Below are positions 24,970 through 33,734 of a DNA stretch of 64,000 nucleotides, piece by piece; within the stretch, counting starts at the first letter, position 1, and every line of letters begins with the position of its first letter. This DNA is from an uncultured Mediterraneibacter sp. (GTDB taxonomy: Bacteria; Bacillota; Clostridia; Lachnospirales; Lachnospiraceae). The stretch spans positions 24,641-88,640 of the forward strand of contig CAKRDD010000013.1 in NCBI GenBank assembly GCA_934309345.1, in the 5' to 3' direction. A program made the position numbers and the translations under genes. The notes beneath the pieces were generated by a model. It was not told the origin of the DNA. It was given only the letters and a program-made list of their open reading frames with translations, and searched no databases.

Positions 24970-25242
24970 CTAGTTGATTGCGTCCTTTAATGCTTTTCCA
25001 GCTTTGAATTTAGGAGCCTTGCAAGCTGCAATTGTCATAGTTTTTCCTGTCTGTGGGTTTCTTCCTTCTCTTGCTGCTCTCTCGCTCACTTCAAATGTAC
25101 CAAATCCAACAAGCTGTACTTTATCTCCGGCTTTCAGCTGCTCTGTTACAACGTCAACAAATGCCTTTAATGCTTTCTCGGAATCTTTCTTGGAAATCTC
25201 TGCCTTTTCAGCTACTGCTGCAATAAATTCTGTTTTGTTCAT
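24970..25242 (-). CDS. hup: HU-family DNA-binding protein
   Basis: 90 residues. MNKTEFIAAVAEKAEISKKD, VQLVGFGTFEVSERAAREGRNPQTGK and KAPKFKAGKALKDAIN are HU signatures; the beta-arm includes RNPQTG. Dimeric nucleoid protein that bends DNA. Strong AAAGGAGG site and consensus-like promoter, fitting high expression. First gene of the HU-rqcP unit. Confidence 0.96.
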   Translation of the reverse strand: MNKTEFIAAVAEKAEISKKDSEKALKAFVDVVTEQLKAGDKVQLVGFGTFEVSERAAREGRNPQTGKTMTIAACKAPKFKAGKALKDAIN

Positions 25243-25345
25243 GGATTATGTCCTCCTTTATTGTACTCAAATACAATTCTATTCCTAGTTTTATTTATTC
25301 AGGTCGCAAGTCTGCACGATAACTTGGCTCAAACCCTTATGTACT

Positions 25346-25374
25346 GTTATAACGGTTTCCCTGTTGTTTGTCAA
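25346..25374 (-). promoter_or_regulatory. Promoter of hup-rqcP
   Basis: Minus strand: -35 TTGACA (25369-25374), 17 bp spacer, -10 TATAAC (25346-25351), about 100 bases before the start codon. Confidence 0.85.
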
Positions 25375-25410
25375 GACAAATCCACATTTTCCGCGGTTTG
25401 TGGACCTTTT

Positions 25411-26508
25411 TTATCCGAAAATCTCTCTCAAAAATACTTCTTTCTCCTTCGTCTGTTCTACTGCTGTCTGCAGCTTCTCTACACTCTTTTCCGGGAGCCA
25501 CGCTTTATTCGATCTGGAATAAGCACTTGCAGTCTTCCAGAACTTTTCCGGATAGGCCAGGCGAAGGCAGAGATATTCCCTTTCATCTGTATTTAATTGC
25601 CGTACACTTTCATATGCTTCCAATATATTTTGTCCTGTTTTTTGTTTCCAATGGTATTTTTCCATTACTTTTCTCAAAAAGTAATACAGATCATCTATTT
25701 GTATTCCGATTCGCATCCGTTCAAAGTTTGTTATCACCTCATTTTCCGGAAGAATCATGACATTATGATAATTATAATCTCCATGAAGCATTTTTCTTTC
25801 TCGTATACTTCTTTCATATAACTTCTGGCTGCCAGACTGCTCCATCTGCTCTGTCACCTTTTCTGCCTGCCCTGCAATTTCTTCATAATGCTTCAGGTAA
25901 TAGGCTTCGAATTCATTTTTTGCAACCCGTTTTCTGATAAATGACCGCACTTTTTTCATTTCCCTGTTACGACGCTTCATTTCTTCCAGTGGATTTTTGC
26001 TTAACAATGGAGATAACTGTGTCCAGTCAATTTCCTTTTCTTCACGAACGGACTGCTCTATATTCTGCAAGATATTCTGTGGGATCTCCTGCACTTCTTC
26101 CCGCTGGAATTTCTGAAATATTTCTTTCTCCTGCAAGTCCGGCTCATACCACTGAAATCCCAGATGCAGTTCTCCCAGTTTTCTCGCTGCCCGGAAAATA
26201 TCTTCCTCTCTCTTCAGATTGCACTCTTCCCCCGGATACCATTTTTTCATCAAATATCTTGTTCCATCTCTGGAATTCTGCACCAGATTCCCTTCTTTAC
26301 TGAACACAGGTGTATCCACCAGATATCCCTGCTTTTCTAATCGGTTTAAAATAAGATACAATAAAGGGACGCGCCTCTCTGAGATCTTTGTCTCTTTCAG
26401 AAGCATCGTCCCTTCTTTTGTATCGCAATAAAACGCACCTCTGATCCGCCGGGTGCTATTCACTTCAAGTTCGTACTTTTCCAGTACTTCCATCTCATAT
26501 TCTCTCAT
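25411..26508 (-). CDS. CotS-family spore coat protein (aminoglycoside kinase-like fold)
   Basis: 365 residues from ATG 26508 (AGGGGG upstream). N-terminal lobe RRIRGAFYCDTKEGTMLLKE; kinase-like catalytic loop MLHGDYNYHNVMIL; the metal-binding Asp position near GIQIDDLYYFLRKVMEKY. It belongs to the CotS/YutH/YsxE group, coat-associated proteins with an APH-type fold and uncertain enzymatic activity. It lies between cca and hup, outside a visible operon. A supporting sign that the organism sporulates. Confidence 0.85.
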   Translation of the reverse strand: MREYEMEVLEKYELEVNSTRRIRGAFYCDTKEGTMLLKETKISERRVPLLYLILNRLEKQGYLVDTPVFSKEGNLVQNSRDGTRYLMKKWYPGEECNLKREEDIFRAARKLGELHLGFQWYEPDLQEKEIFQKFQREEVQEIPQNILQNIEQSVREEKEIDWTQLSPLLSKNPLEEMKRRNREMKKVRSFIRKRVAKNEFEAYYLKHYEEIAGQAEKVTEQMEQSGSQKLYERSIRERKMLHGDYNYHNVMILPENEVITNFERMRIGIQIDDLYYFLRKVMEKYHWKQKTGQNILEAYESVRQLNTDEREYLCLRLAYPEKFWKTASAYSRSNKAWLPEKSVEKLQTAVEQTKEKEVFLREIFG

Positions 26509-26602
26509 GGCTGCCCCCTGTCCCATTGACCTGGATTGTTACGATTTCTTTCTAATGTATGAAAGGGACAACCTGAGTATTCTCTTTTTCTTCCGGTATT
26601 TT

Positions 26603-27943
26603 CTACTTTTCTTTTTCGATTTTTTCTCTCACATACTTACAGAGATTCTCTTTCGTATTCCGTTCCGGATCATCCAGCACATATTCCAGCAGTTCACTGA
26701 GCATTGCACCGAGTTCGCGTCCCGGCTTCATCCCCAGTTCCATCAGTTCTCTTCCGCTCACTGCAAGCTGTCGAAGAGTCACGCACTGATTCTCCATCAG
26801 GATCTGTTTGTAAAGATTTCTTATCTCTACGATATTTTCAATCTTTTCCCTTCTCATGTAAGTGCTCTGTGATTTTGCATCTGCAAGACGCACTGCGAGA
26901 TAATATGGAAATAATTCAACACCGATCCTGTTCATTGCACGACGCACATTCGCCGGTGTTGCTTCCATCCGGTAATCATGATAGCAGACCAGCTTCGTTA
27001 CAATGCGGATCGTCTCATTGTCAAATTTCAACCGTTTCAAAACTGTACGGGCAATTTTCTCACTTTCCAGTGCATGTCCCTTGAAATGATCGTTTCCTTT
27101 CTCATCTGTTGTCTTCATTGCCGGTTTTCCCATATCATGGAACAACATTGTAAGACGAAGGTATTTATCTCTCTTCACATGCTTCAAGGTATGAAGTGTA
27201 TGCTCTGCCACATCGTACTTATGATGTATTGTATTCTGTTTTACTCCTACCATGGCATCCCATTCCGGGAGAACCACCTTTGTAATTCCAAGTTCACAGG
27301 CGTCCTGAATGCGCTCCGGATGTGGAGAGGTCAGAAGTTTCACAAGCTCTGTCTGAATACGTTCTGCACTGATATTTTTAAGGTTTGGTGCAAGCTCCTT
27401 CACTGCTTTGGCAGTATCAGGTTCAATCGGGAAATCCAGCTGTGCTGAGAAGCGTACCGCACGAAGGATACGAAGTGCATCTTCTGAAAATCTTTCCCGC
27501 GGATCCCCCACGCAGCGGATCAGATGGTGATTCAGATCCTGCATTCCACCAAACACATCTACCAACCGGACATCATCATTATATGCCATCGCATTGATCG
27601 TAAAATCTCTTCTGCGAAGATCTTCTTCCAGACAATTTGTAAAACGGACTTCCTTCGGATGACGGCTATCCTCATATGCACCGTCAATTCTGTAAGTCGT
27701 CACCTCATAGCTGTCTTTGCCAATCATTACTGTAACTGTTCCGTGTTCTATTCCTGTATCGACCGTCCGACGAAATATTTCCTTGATTGCTTCTGGTTTT
27801 GCCGACGTTGTGATATCCCAGTCCTGCGGTTTTCTCGCCAAAATAGAATCTCTTACGCAGCCACCTACTGCAAATGCATCATATCCTGCAAGTTGCAGAT
27901 TATTAATGATAAATAATACCTTCTTTGGCAATTCTATCTTCAT
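26603..27943 (-). CDS. cca: CCA tRNA nucleotidyltransferase with HD domain
   Basis: 446 residues. Class II nucleotidyltransferase head with GGCVRD (27-32) and DWDIT (41-45), RRDFTINAMAYN, and RFSEDALRILRAVRF; a C-terminal HD region follows (MLFHDMGKP, DHFKGHALESEKIA, VCYHDYR). It adds or repairs the 3' CCA end of tRNAs; the HD part may give phosphohydrolase activity. ATG after GGAAGGAAG. Stands alone between cotS and the phosphate transporter. Confidence 0.93.
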   Translation of the reverse strand: MKIELPKKVLFIINNLQLAGYDAFAVGGCVRDSILARKPQDWDITTSAKPEAIKEIFRRTVDTGIEHGTVTVMIGKDSYEVTTYRIDGAYEDSRHPKEVRFTNCLEEDLRRRDFTINAMAYNDDVRLVDVFGGMQDLNHHLIRCVGDPRERFSEDALRILRAVRFSAQLDFPIEPDTAKAVKELAPNLKNISAERIQTELVKLLTSPHPERIQDACELGITKVVLPEWDAMVGVKQNTIHHKYDVAEHTLHTLKHVKRDKYLRLTMLFHDMGKPAMKTTDEKGNDHFKGHALESEKIARTVLKRLKFDNETIRIVTKLVCYHDYRMEATPANVRRAMNRIGVELFPYYLAVRLADAKSQSTYMRREKIENIVEIRNLYKQILMENQCVTLRQLAVSGRELMELGMKPGRELGAMLSELLEYVLDDPERNTKENLCKYVREKIEKEK

Positions 27944-28115
27944 TTAGTACTTCCTTCCTGTATTACTAAAAGTTCTTTTTCTCTTTGTTGACAGATTAAT
28001 ATTATAACTGTTCTTTCTTGTTGTCTCAACTATTTTAGCACAGTTTTTCTTCTTTTATCAGCATAAAATCAAAAGGAATTCCGTGAACAGGCATCAACTC
28101 TTATTTAATAAAGAA

Positions 28116-28152
28116 AACAGGCAAACTCTCTTCTATTGAAAGTTTGCCTGTT
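28116..28152 (-). terminator. Terminator of the Na/Pi cotransporter gene
   Basis: A 12 bp perfect stem (AACAGGCAAACT / AGTTTGCCTGTT) 14 bases after the stop; minus-strand tail TTCTTTATT. Confidence 0.85.
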
Positions 28153-28166
28153 CATAATAAAATTCT

Positions 28167-29885
28167 CTACTCTATCTCTCTTAAAAATGTGCTGAATCTC
28201 ACTCCGTCTTCTGCCGCATCTGCCAGATTTACACAGCTGTTTCCGATTCTTTCCACATTATGCAGGATCTCATTGAATGCAGCTGTAAGTCCTGCCTTAC
28301 ATTTTCCTTTGTGTACACGTTTGATATGTCCTTTTCGAATATCGCCATCCATCTTACGGATCTTTTCTTTCATCTTCACAAGATTTTCGGCCTCATTTTC
28401 TTCCTCATTATTAACCATTTTCATGACCATATTGTACATTTCACTGACAAGCTCCATGCTCTTCTGTATATCCTTTGATGCTTCTTGTGAGAACTGTACT
28501 CTTTCTTCTTTTGCACTCTTCTTGTCCTTTTTCACAAGCTTTTCTGTCTGCATGGAAACAGTAACATTTTTCGCAAGTTCACTGATTCTGTCAATATCGA
28601 TCAATACATACTGAAGCTCTGCGGCTCTTGCTGCCTGCTGCTCTGTCATAACTCCGGCGGCTGCCATCTCTGCAAGATAATCTGTGATTTTTCCTGTTAG
28701 CTCCGCTATTGTCTCTCGAGCCTTTTCCATTTCCTTAATAGAAATCTTATCATCACCGTCAATCTTTTCGGCTGCATTTTTCAACATCGAGCCAACCTGT
28801 TCTCCACAATTCATTACCTCTCTTACCGCCATCTGTAATGCCACTGTCGGCTGACTGATCAGTTTGTTATCAAGAAATTTTGGCTGCACTGCATTGACTT
28901 CTTTTACTTCTCCGTCCGGAATCAGACACATCACAATCTTCACCATCAATCCAACAAGCGGTACCCAGATCAGTGTCATCACAAGGTTAAAGAATGTATG
29001 TGTATTCGCAATCTGTCTTGAGATCACTTCAACCTCCGGCCCCTTAGGAGAAATATACTGGATAAATGCTGCCAGTGGTTTTACGAACCAGATAAACAGG
29101 AAACATCCTGAAATATTAAAAATACAGTGTGCAAGTGCTGTTCTCTTCGCATCCTTCGGCTGACCGATACTTGCCAGAAGTGCTGTGATCGTTGTTCCGA
29201 TATTATCACCGAAAAGAATCGGAATCGCACCTGCCAGACCGATGATACTTGTCACCCCATCAGCTCCCGGCTGAGCCGCAAAATTCTGGAGCACTGCGAT
29301 TGTAGCACTGGAACTCTGTACTACAAGAGTCATTAATGCACCAACAGCAACTCCAAGGATCGGAACATCTGCCACTTTGCCGATCAACTCTGTGAAAACA
29401 GGGCTGGAAGCTAATGGTTTCATAACCGTTCCCATTGTCTCAATTCCAAGGAATAATAAACCAAATGCGAAAATAGTCATACCGATATTTTTCACACGTT
29501 CTGATTTTGAAACAAAATATATGATAAATCCAATAAAAATGATTGCATAAATGTAGTCACTTAACTTAAATGCAATCAACTGTGCTGTCATTGTTGTACC
29601 GATATTGGCACCAAAAATAATAGAAATTGCCTGTGGCAGTGTCATTAGTCCGGCACTTACAAAACCAATCGCCATAACCGTTGTTGCACTTGAACTTTGC
29701 AGTACGGCTGTAACAAGCATTCCCGCAAGTGCTCCCATTACAGGATTTCTTGTCAGAAGTGACAGGATTTTCTTCATCTTTTCTCCTGCCGCTTTCTGAA
29801 GACATTCACTCATCATATTCATTCCATAGATAAAAACCGCCAGGCCACCAAGCAGCCCGAAAACAATCTGTATGTTTTCCTTCAT
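28167..29885 (-). CDS. Na/Pi cotransporter family protein with PhoU-like domain
   Basis: 572 residues. The membrane half (about 1-335) contains the two inverted Na/Pi repeats with QSSSATT (63-69) and QSSSAT (190-195). A cytoplasmic, helical PhoU-like C-terminal half (about 345-560) follows. Family members carry phosphate driven by sodium; the PhoU-like part is thought to regulate. A PhoP-box-like array upstream supports phosphate as the substrate. GGAGG precedes the ATG. It is monocistronic, with its own terminator. Confidence 0.9.
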   Translation of the reverse strand: MKENIQIVFGLLGGLAVFIYGMNMMSECLQKAAGEKMKKILSLLTRNPVMGALAGMLVTAVLQSSSATTVMAIGFVSAGLMTLPQAISIIFGANIGTTMTAQLIAFKLSDYIYAIIFIGFIIYFVSKSERVKNIGMTIFAFGLLFLGIETMGTVMKPLASSPVFTELIGKVADVPILGVAVGALMTLVVQSSSATIAVLQNFAAQPGADGVTSIIGLAGAIPILFGDNIGTTITALLASIGQPKDAKRTALAHCIFNISGCFLFIWFVKPLAAFIQYISPKGPEVEVISRQIANTHTFFNLVMTLIWVPLVGLMVKIVMCLIPDGEVKEVNAVQPKFLDNKLISQPTVALQMAVREVMNCGEQVGSMLKNAAEKIDGDDKISIKEMEKARETIAELTGKITDYLAEMAAAGVMTEQQAARAAELQYVLIDIDRISELAKNVTVSMQTEKLVKKDKKSAKEERVQFSQEASKDIQKSMELVSEMYNMVMKMVNNEEENEAENLVKMKEKIRKMDGDIRKGHIKRVHKGKCKAGLTAAFNEILHNVERIGNSCVNLADAAEDGVRFSTFLREIE

Positions 29886-30020
29886 TTTCTTCCTCCAGAT
29901 CCTCTCTCATGTCTGTTTTCAATTACAAATCACTGTCTTCTGTGATTTACAAATGTCTTGCATCTGTTTTTTCAGACGCAGTGCTTTTTTCTTCTTTACA
30001 TATCCGAGATTATCATGGCT

Positions 30021-30101
30021 TTATAAAAAACTCTGTGAAGTTATGTTAAATCTATGTTAAATAGCGAAAATTTTATTAAAATCCCTTTTAAATAATGTTA
30101 A
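30021..30101 (-). promoter_or_regulatory. Pho-box-like promoter of the Na/Pi cotransporter gene
   Basis: Minus-strand direct repeats TTAACA (30055-30060), TTAACA (30044-30049) and TTCACA (30034-30039), spaced 11 and 10 bases, with another TTAACA at 30096-30101. Bacillus PhoP binds TTAACA-like repeats of 11 bp period. TTAACA at 30044 is also 17 bp from a -10 TTATAA (30021-30026). The rest of 29886-30256 holds no recognisable gene. Confidence 0.65.
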
Positions 30102-30195
30102 AACCAGGTTAGTTATCTATAACCTTCTTATTCTTTGCAGTCTTTCACTTCAAACGATAAACTGGACTGGTTTTCCACATTCGATATAGAAAAAA

Positions 30196-30239
30196 AGAGT
30201 GTTATTCACACTTTACTGTTCATGTGTGAATAACACTCT
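30196..30239 (-). terminator. asnS terminator
   Basis: A perfect 16 bp stem (AGAGTGTTATTCACAC / GTGTGAATAACACTCT) followed on the minus strand by TTTTTT; 17 bases after the asnS stop. Confidence 0.9.
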
Positions 30240-30256
30240 AAAACTTCTTTACATTA

Positions 30257-31648
30257 TTACAGCTCGCAGTTGTTTACTGTTCTTGGGAACGGAATGACGT
30301 CACGGATATTGGACATTCCTGTCAGATACATTACGCATCTCTCGAATCCAAGTCCGAATCCTGCATGTCTTGTAGAACCATATTTTCTCAAATCAAGGTA
30401 GAATCCATAATCTTCTTCCTTAAGTCCAAGTTCTTTCATTCTTCCAAGAAGTTTGTCGTAATCATCCTCTCTCTGGCTTCCTCCGATGATCTCTCCGATT
30501 CCCGGTACAAGACAGTCTACAGCTGCTACTGTCTTACCATCTTCGTTCATCTTCATATAGAAAGCTTTGATCTCCTTCGGATAATCTGTAACAAATACAG
30601 GACGTTTGTATACCTGCTCTGTCAGATAGCGCTCATGCTCTGTCTGAAGGTCGCATCCCCAGGATACTTTATAATCAAACTTATCATTGTTCTTCTCAAG
30701 GATCTCTACTGCCTCTGTGTATGTTACACGTGCAAAGTCAGAGTTCACTACATTATGAAGTCTGTCAAGAAGACCCTTGTCAACGAAAGAGTTGAAGAAG
30801 TTCATCTCTTCCGGTGCATTCTCAAGTACGTAGTTGATCACATACTTCAACATAGCCTCAGCCAGTTCCATATCATCTTCAAGATCTGCAAATGCAATCT
30901 CCGGCTCGATCATCCAGAACTCTGCCGCATGTCTTGTTGTGTTAGAGTTCTCTGCACGGAATGTCGGTCCAAATGTATAAATATTGCGGAATGCCTGTGC
31001 ATAAGTCTCACCGTTAAGCTGGCCACTTACTGTAAGGCTTGTCTCTTTCCCAAAGAAATCCTGTGTATAATCTACAGTTCCATCCTCATTCTTCGGAACA
31101 TTGTCCATATCCAGTGTTGTAACACGGAACATCTCTCCTGCACCCTCACAGTCACTTCCTGTAATCAGCGGAGTGTGTACATATACAAATCCTCTGTCCT
31201 GGAAGAACTGGTGAATCGCATATGCTGCCAAAGAACGAACTCTGAATACAGCCTGGAATGTGTTTGTTCTCGGACGAAGATGAGAAATTGTTCTAAGATA
31301 CTCAAAGCTGTGACGCTTCTTCTGCAGTGGATAATCCGGCGCAGATGCTCCTTCGATCACAACCTCTTCTGCCTGGATCTCAAACGGCTGTTTAGCCTGC
31401 GGTGTTGCTACCAGTGTACCCTTAACAATGATTGCTGCTCCTACATTCAGCTTGGAAACCTCAGCGAAGTTCTCCATCTTATCATGATATACAATCTGTA
31501 ATGTATCAAAATAAGATCCATCATTCAATACGATAAATCCGAATGTCTTAGAATCTCGAATGCTTCGAATCCAGCCCCCAACTGTTACCTCTTTGTCCAG
31601 ATATGCCTCTCTGTTCTTAAATAACTCACGAATTGTTGTCAGTTCCAT
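30257..31648 (-). CDS. asnS: Asparaginyl-tRNA synthetase
   Basis: 463 residues: an N-terminal OB-fold anticodon domain (VTVGGWIRSIRDSKTFGFIVLNDG) and a class II core with motif 2 FRAENSNTTRHAAEFWMIEPE and motif 3 GFGLGFERCVMYLTGMSNIRDVIPFPRT. It charges tRNA(Asn) directly. AGGAGTAAATGGT precedes the ATG. No T-box leader is present; the upstream leader is short. Confidence 0.97.
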   Translation of the reverse strand: MELTTIRELFKNREAYLDKEVTVGGWIRSIRDSKTFGFIVLNDGSYFDTLQIVYHDKMENFAEVSKLNVGAAIIVKGTLVATPQAKQPFEIQAEEVVIEGASAPDYPLQKKRHSFEYLRTISHLRPRTNTFQAVFRVRSLAAYAIHQFFQDRGFVYVHTPLITGSDCEGAGEMFRVTTLDMDNVPKNEDGTVDYTQDFFGKETSLTVSGQLNGETYAQAFRNIYTFGPTFRAENSNTTRHAAEFWMIEPEIAFADLEDDMELAEAMLKYVINYVLENAPEEMNFFNSFVDKGLLDRLHNVVNSDFARVTYTEAVEILEKNNDKFDYKVSWGCDLQTEHERYLTEQVYKRPVFVTDYPKEIKAFYMKMNEDGKTVAAVDCLVPGIGEIIGGSQREDDYDKLLGRMKELGLKEEDYGFYLDLRKYGSTRHAGFGLGFERCVMYLTGMSNIRDVIPFPRTVNNCEL

Positions 31649-31732
31649 ACCATTTACTCCTTCAAATAATTCTTCTATCTTTTTCTATTATCAGAATCTT
31701 CAAACAGATGCCTCCCGGCAGTCTTAACAGTC

Positions 31733-31761
31733 ATTATAACACTCCAGGAGCGCAGAGTAAA
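31733..31761 (-). promoter_or_regulatory. asnS promoter
   Basis: Minus strand: -35 TTTACT (31756-31761), 17 bp spacer, -10 TATAAT (31733-31738), about 85 bases before asnS and just after the last pilus gene. No strong terminator is seen between the two units. Confidence 0.65.
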
Positions 31762-31795
31762 TAAGAAACAACTGATATCGCTTTGAAAAGTGAAT

Positions 31796-32449
31796 TTATT
31801 TTATAGTCTGCCAATACTTCTCGCACCGCACCGTCACTCTGTTCTTTCCATCCAGCGTACAGGTGAACAAACTCAGCGCCCACTCTCCGCTTGTCATATC
31901 TTCCACACTTTGTGGAGTCAATGCTTCTACCACCGCCACTTTGTATTCGAACCGGTTTCCGGCTGCATCTGTGAAGATCACCTCGTCACCCATCTCCAGT
32001 TCTTTCAACTTCCCGAAATGTGTTCTGTAATTATGTGCCGCAATCACGAGATTATCCAGATAAGCACTGCCCGAATAGCGGCAAGGTACTTTCTTCAGAA
32101 GCGGGTAGCTCCATTCGCTCAATACCGGAAGCTTCAGATCAATCTCTGGTATCTCAAGCACTCCGATGCATGCCGCGCCGTCCAGATCTTCTAATGCAAT
32201 CTCCGGCATCTCCATCTCCGGATTCAGCTGATAATCAGGTATCTGTCCGTCAGATTCTTCTGCCTGCTCTCCCTCATCAGAAATGTTCTGGTTTTTGTCT
32301 CTATATTCTTCCAACAGCTTCTCTCTGCTTTGCTCTGCTCGATAACCGTCCCAAAGATTGTATACAGAAAGAGCAAGGGCTGCCGCGAAAAGCAGCAACC
32401 CTGTGATTGTAAATATCTTTCCTATCTGATTCTTTTTCTTCTTGCTCAT
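31796..32449 (-). CDS. Sortase (class D-like, last gene of the pilus operon)
   Basis: 217 residues. One N-terminal TM segment (about 11-31), a charged spacer, then a sortase domain with catalytic His139 (IAAHNYRTHFG), Cys197 (LSLFTCTLD) and Arg204 (KNRVTVRC). The lack of a C-terminal TM segment separates it from the class C pilin polymerase upstream. It probably transfers the finished pilus, or the LPQTG protein encoded immediately upstream, to peptidoglycan. Its start overlaps the preceding gene by 4 bases, so they are translationally coupled. Class assignment is tentative. Confidence 0.85.
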   Translation of the reverse strand: MSKKKKNQIGKIFTITGLLLFAAALALSVYNLWDGYRAEQSREKLLEEYRDKNQNISDEGEQAEESDGQIPDYQLNPEMEMPEIALEDLDGAACIGVLEIPEIDLKLPVLSEWSYPLLKKVPCRYSGSAYLDNLVIAAHNYRTHFGKLKELEMGDEVIFTDAAGNRFEYKVAVVEALTPQSVEDMTSGEWALSLFTCTLDGKNRVTVRCEKYWQTIK

Positions 32450-33552
32450 CGATTCTTCTCTTCTTTTCTATCCCGTAAAACTCTTCCCACCAGCAGACAG
32501 ATCGCACCTGCAAATAAAAGCACAAGTACCGGCCACCAGAGCTGTCCTGTCTGTGGGAGCTTGTCTGATGTCTTGTCTATTATTTTATTTACTGTTTTAT
32601 TTGTTGTTTTATCCGTTGGCTTCTTCGATGGTGGATTCACTTCTCCATCCGACTTTCCCGGTTTCTTTGCTGTATTTGTCAAGACAACTGTATTCCCTTC
32701 ACGCGTGACAGCAACGGTATACCCCTTCGGCACCTCTGCCTCTGACACACTCCAGCGCATCAGTGTAGAAAGATTCTTCCATGTATAGGACCACTGGTTT
32801 TCTTTCGTAAGTGTCTGGCGGTCAGCGACTGTTGTATTCCCTTCCACATCTGTCTGCAGCAGCTCTACCACGATAGAATCCGGACGTTCTTTCTCCTGAT
32901 CCTGCTTCCACACTTTCAATACATGAATCTTCGTCTCTTCTTCCTCTTCTGGTTCTTCCGGCTTCTCCGGTTTTTCCGGTTTTTCGTTCTTCACGAACTT
33001 CAGAACCGCTGTCACCTGGTACGGTTCCGTTTCCTCGGAAGTTCCCTGTGAATCCTCCGGCAATGAGATCAATGCTGTCTGAGGCTCATAGCTCTGTGTC
33101 TTACCATCTTCCTGCATCTCTGTTGTCTGTCCCAGCACAAGATAAAGTCCCCGGTTAAAATCTGTAAAACATACTTTCCTGTCCGAACCTGATACAAGCA
33201 CTGCATCTGCTGTGATTCCGTCACGTCTGATATAGTCCGCCAGTGCATCCGCTGCACCCTGCCAGCCCTCCTGGCTCTTCCGCTCCAGTGAGACCGGATA
33301 CTTCTGGAATCGTTCCGTCAATGTAAAACTGCCCGACTCCTCATACTCTGCCACACGGTACAGGGACAACTCCATCCCCTCAACCGGGCAGACAAGCGAG
33401 ATGCTTCCCTTCTGTGCACTCTCTTCTTCTGCTGCCAAAACCGGACTGCCCTTTGAGATTCCGAGCATCCCGGTCAACGCAATGAGAAATGTCAGCACAT
33501 ATATCATATATTTCCTATCTCTGTGGCGGATTCTTTTCTTTGGACTTCGCAT
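32446..33552 (-). CDS. LPXTG minor (anchor/basal) pilin
   Basis: 368 residues from ATG 33552 (GGGAGG upstream). Signal peptide about 1-40 ending near VLAA, a pilin-like N-terminal region, a Pro/Glu-rich spacer with EKPEKPEKPEEP, a CnaB-like domain (KIHVLKVWKQD...WKNLSTLMRWSVSEAEVPKGYTV), a Lys/Thr-rich linker, and the sorting signal LPQTG (332-336) with hydrophobic stretch and basic tail. Proline-rich, CnaB-bearing accessory pilins usually sit at the pilus base and link it to the wall. It overlaps the terminal sortase gene. The foldback element at 33581-33722 lies just upstream. Confidence 0.83.
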   Translation of the reverse strand: MRSPKKRIRHRDRKYMIYVLTFLIALTGMLGISKGSPVLAAEEESAQKGSISLVCPVEGMELSLYRVAEYEESGSFTLTERFQKYPVSLERKSQEGWQGAADALADYIRRDGITADAVLVSGSDRKVCFTDFNRGLYLVLGQTTEMQEDGKTQSYEPQTALISLPEDSQGTSEETEPYQVTAVLKFVKNEKPEKPEKPEEPEEEEETKIHVLKVWKQDQEKERPDSIVVELLQTDVEGNTTVADRQTLTKENQWSYTWKNLSTLMRWSVSEAEVPKGYTVAVTREGNTVVLTNTAKKPGKSDGEVNPPSKKPTDKTTNKTVNKIIDKTSDKLPQTGQLWWPVLVLLFAGAICLLVGRVLRDRKEEKNR

Positions 33553-33580
33553 ATTTTTCCTCCCACTGATCAATTTATCT

Positions 33581-33722
33581 GTTACTGTTCACACGATGTG
33601 CGACCAGCAACGCATCTCGCCATTTTAAATCGCCTTTGGCGATGGGGCGAGATGCATTCAAGTCAAAACACGCTTCCTCCGTGTCAATCAGCGGAGTGAT
33701 TGACACGGGAGTGAACAGTAAC
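33581..33722. mobile_element. 142 bp foldback (MITE-like) element with 8 bp target duplication, copy 1
   Basis: Terminal inverted repeats GTTACTGTTCAC (33581-33592) and GTGAACAGTAAC (33711-33722) are perfect over 12 bp. Flanking direct repeats ATTTATCT occur at 33573-33580 and 33723-33730. Internal hairpins: GCATCTCGCC/GGCGAGATGC, ATCGCC/GGCGAT and CCGTGTCAATCA/TGATTGACACGG. No ORF. It lies between srtC and the minor pilin gene, 4 bases after the srtC stop. Confidence 0.85.
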
Positions 33723-33734
33723 ATTTATCTTCCT

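Noticed and set aside
30365..31501. A 378-codon open frame on the plus strand opposite asnS
   Set aside because: It is antisense to a certain essential gene, is rich in Cys/Ile/Leu as expected of a shadow frame, and has no ribosome site or homology.
31649..31795. Possible T-box leader before asnS
   Set aside because: Too short and lacks the T-box sequence and specifier stem; only a promoter is seen.
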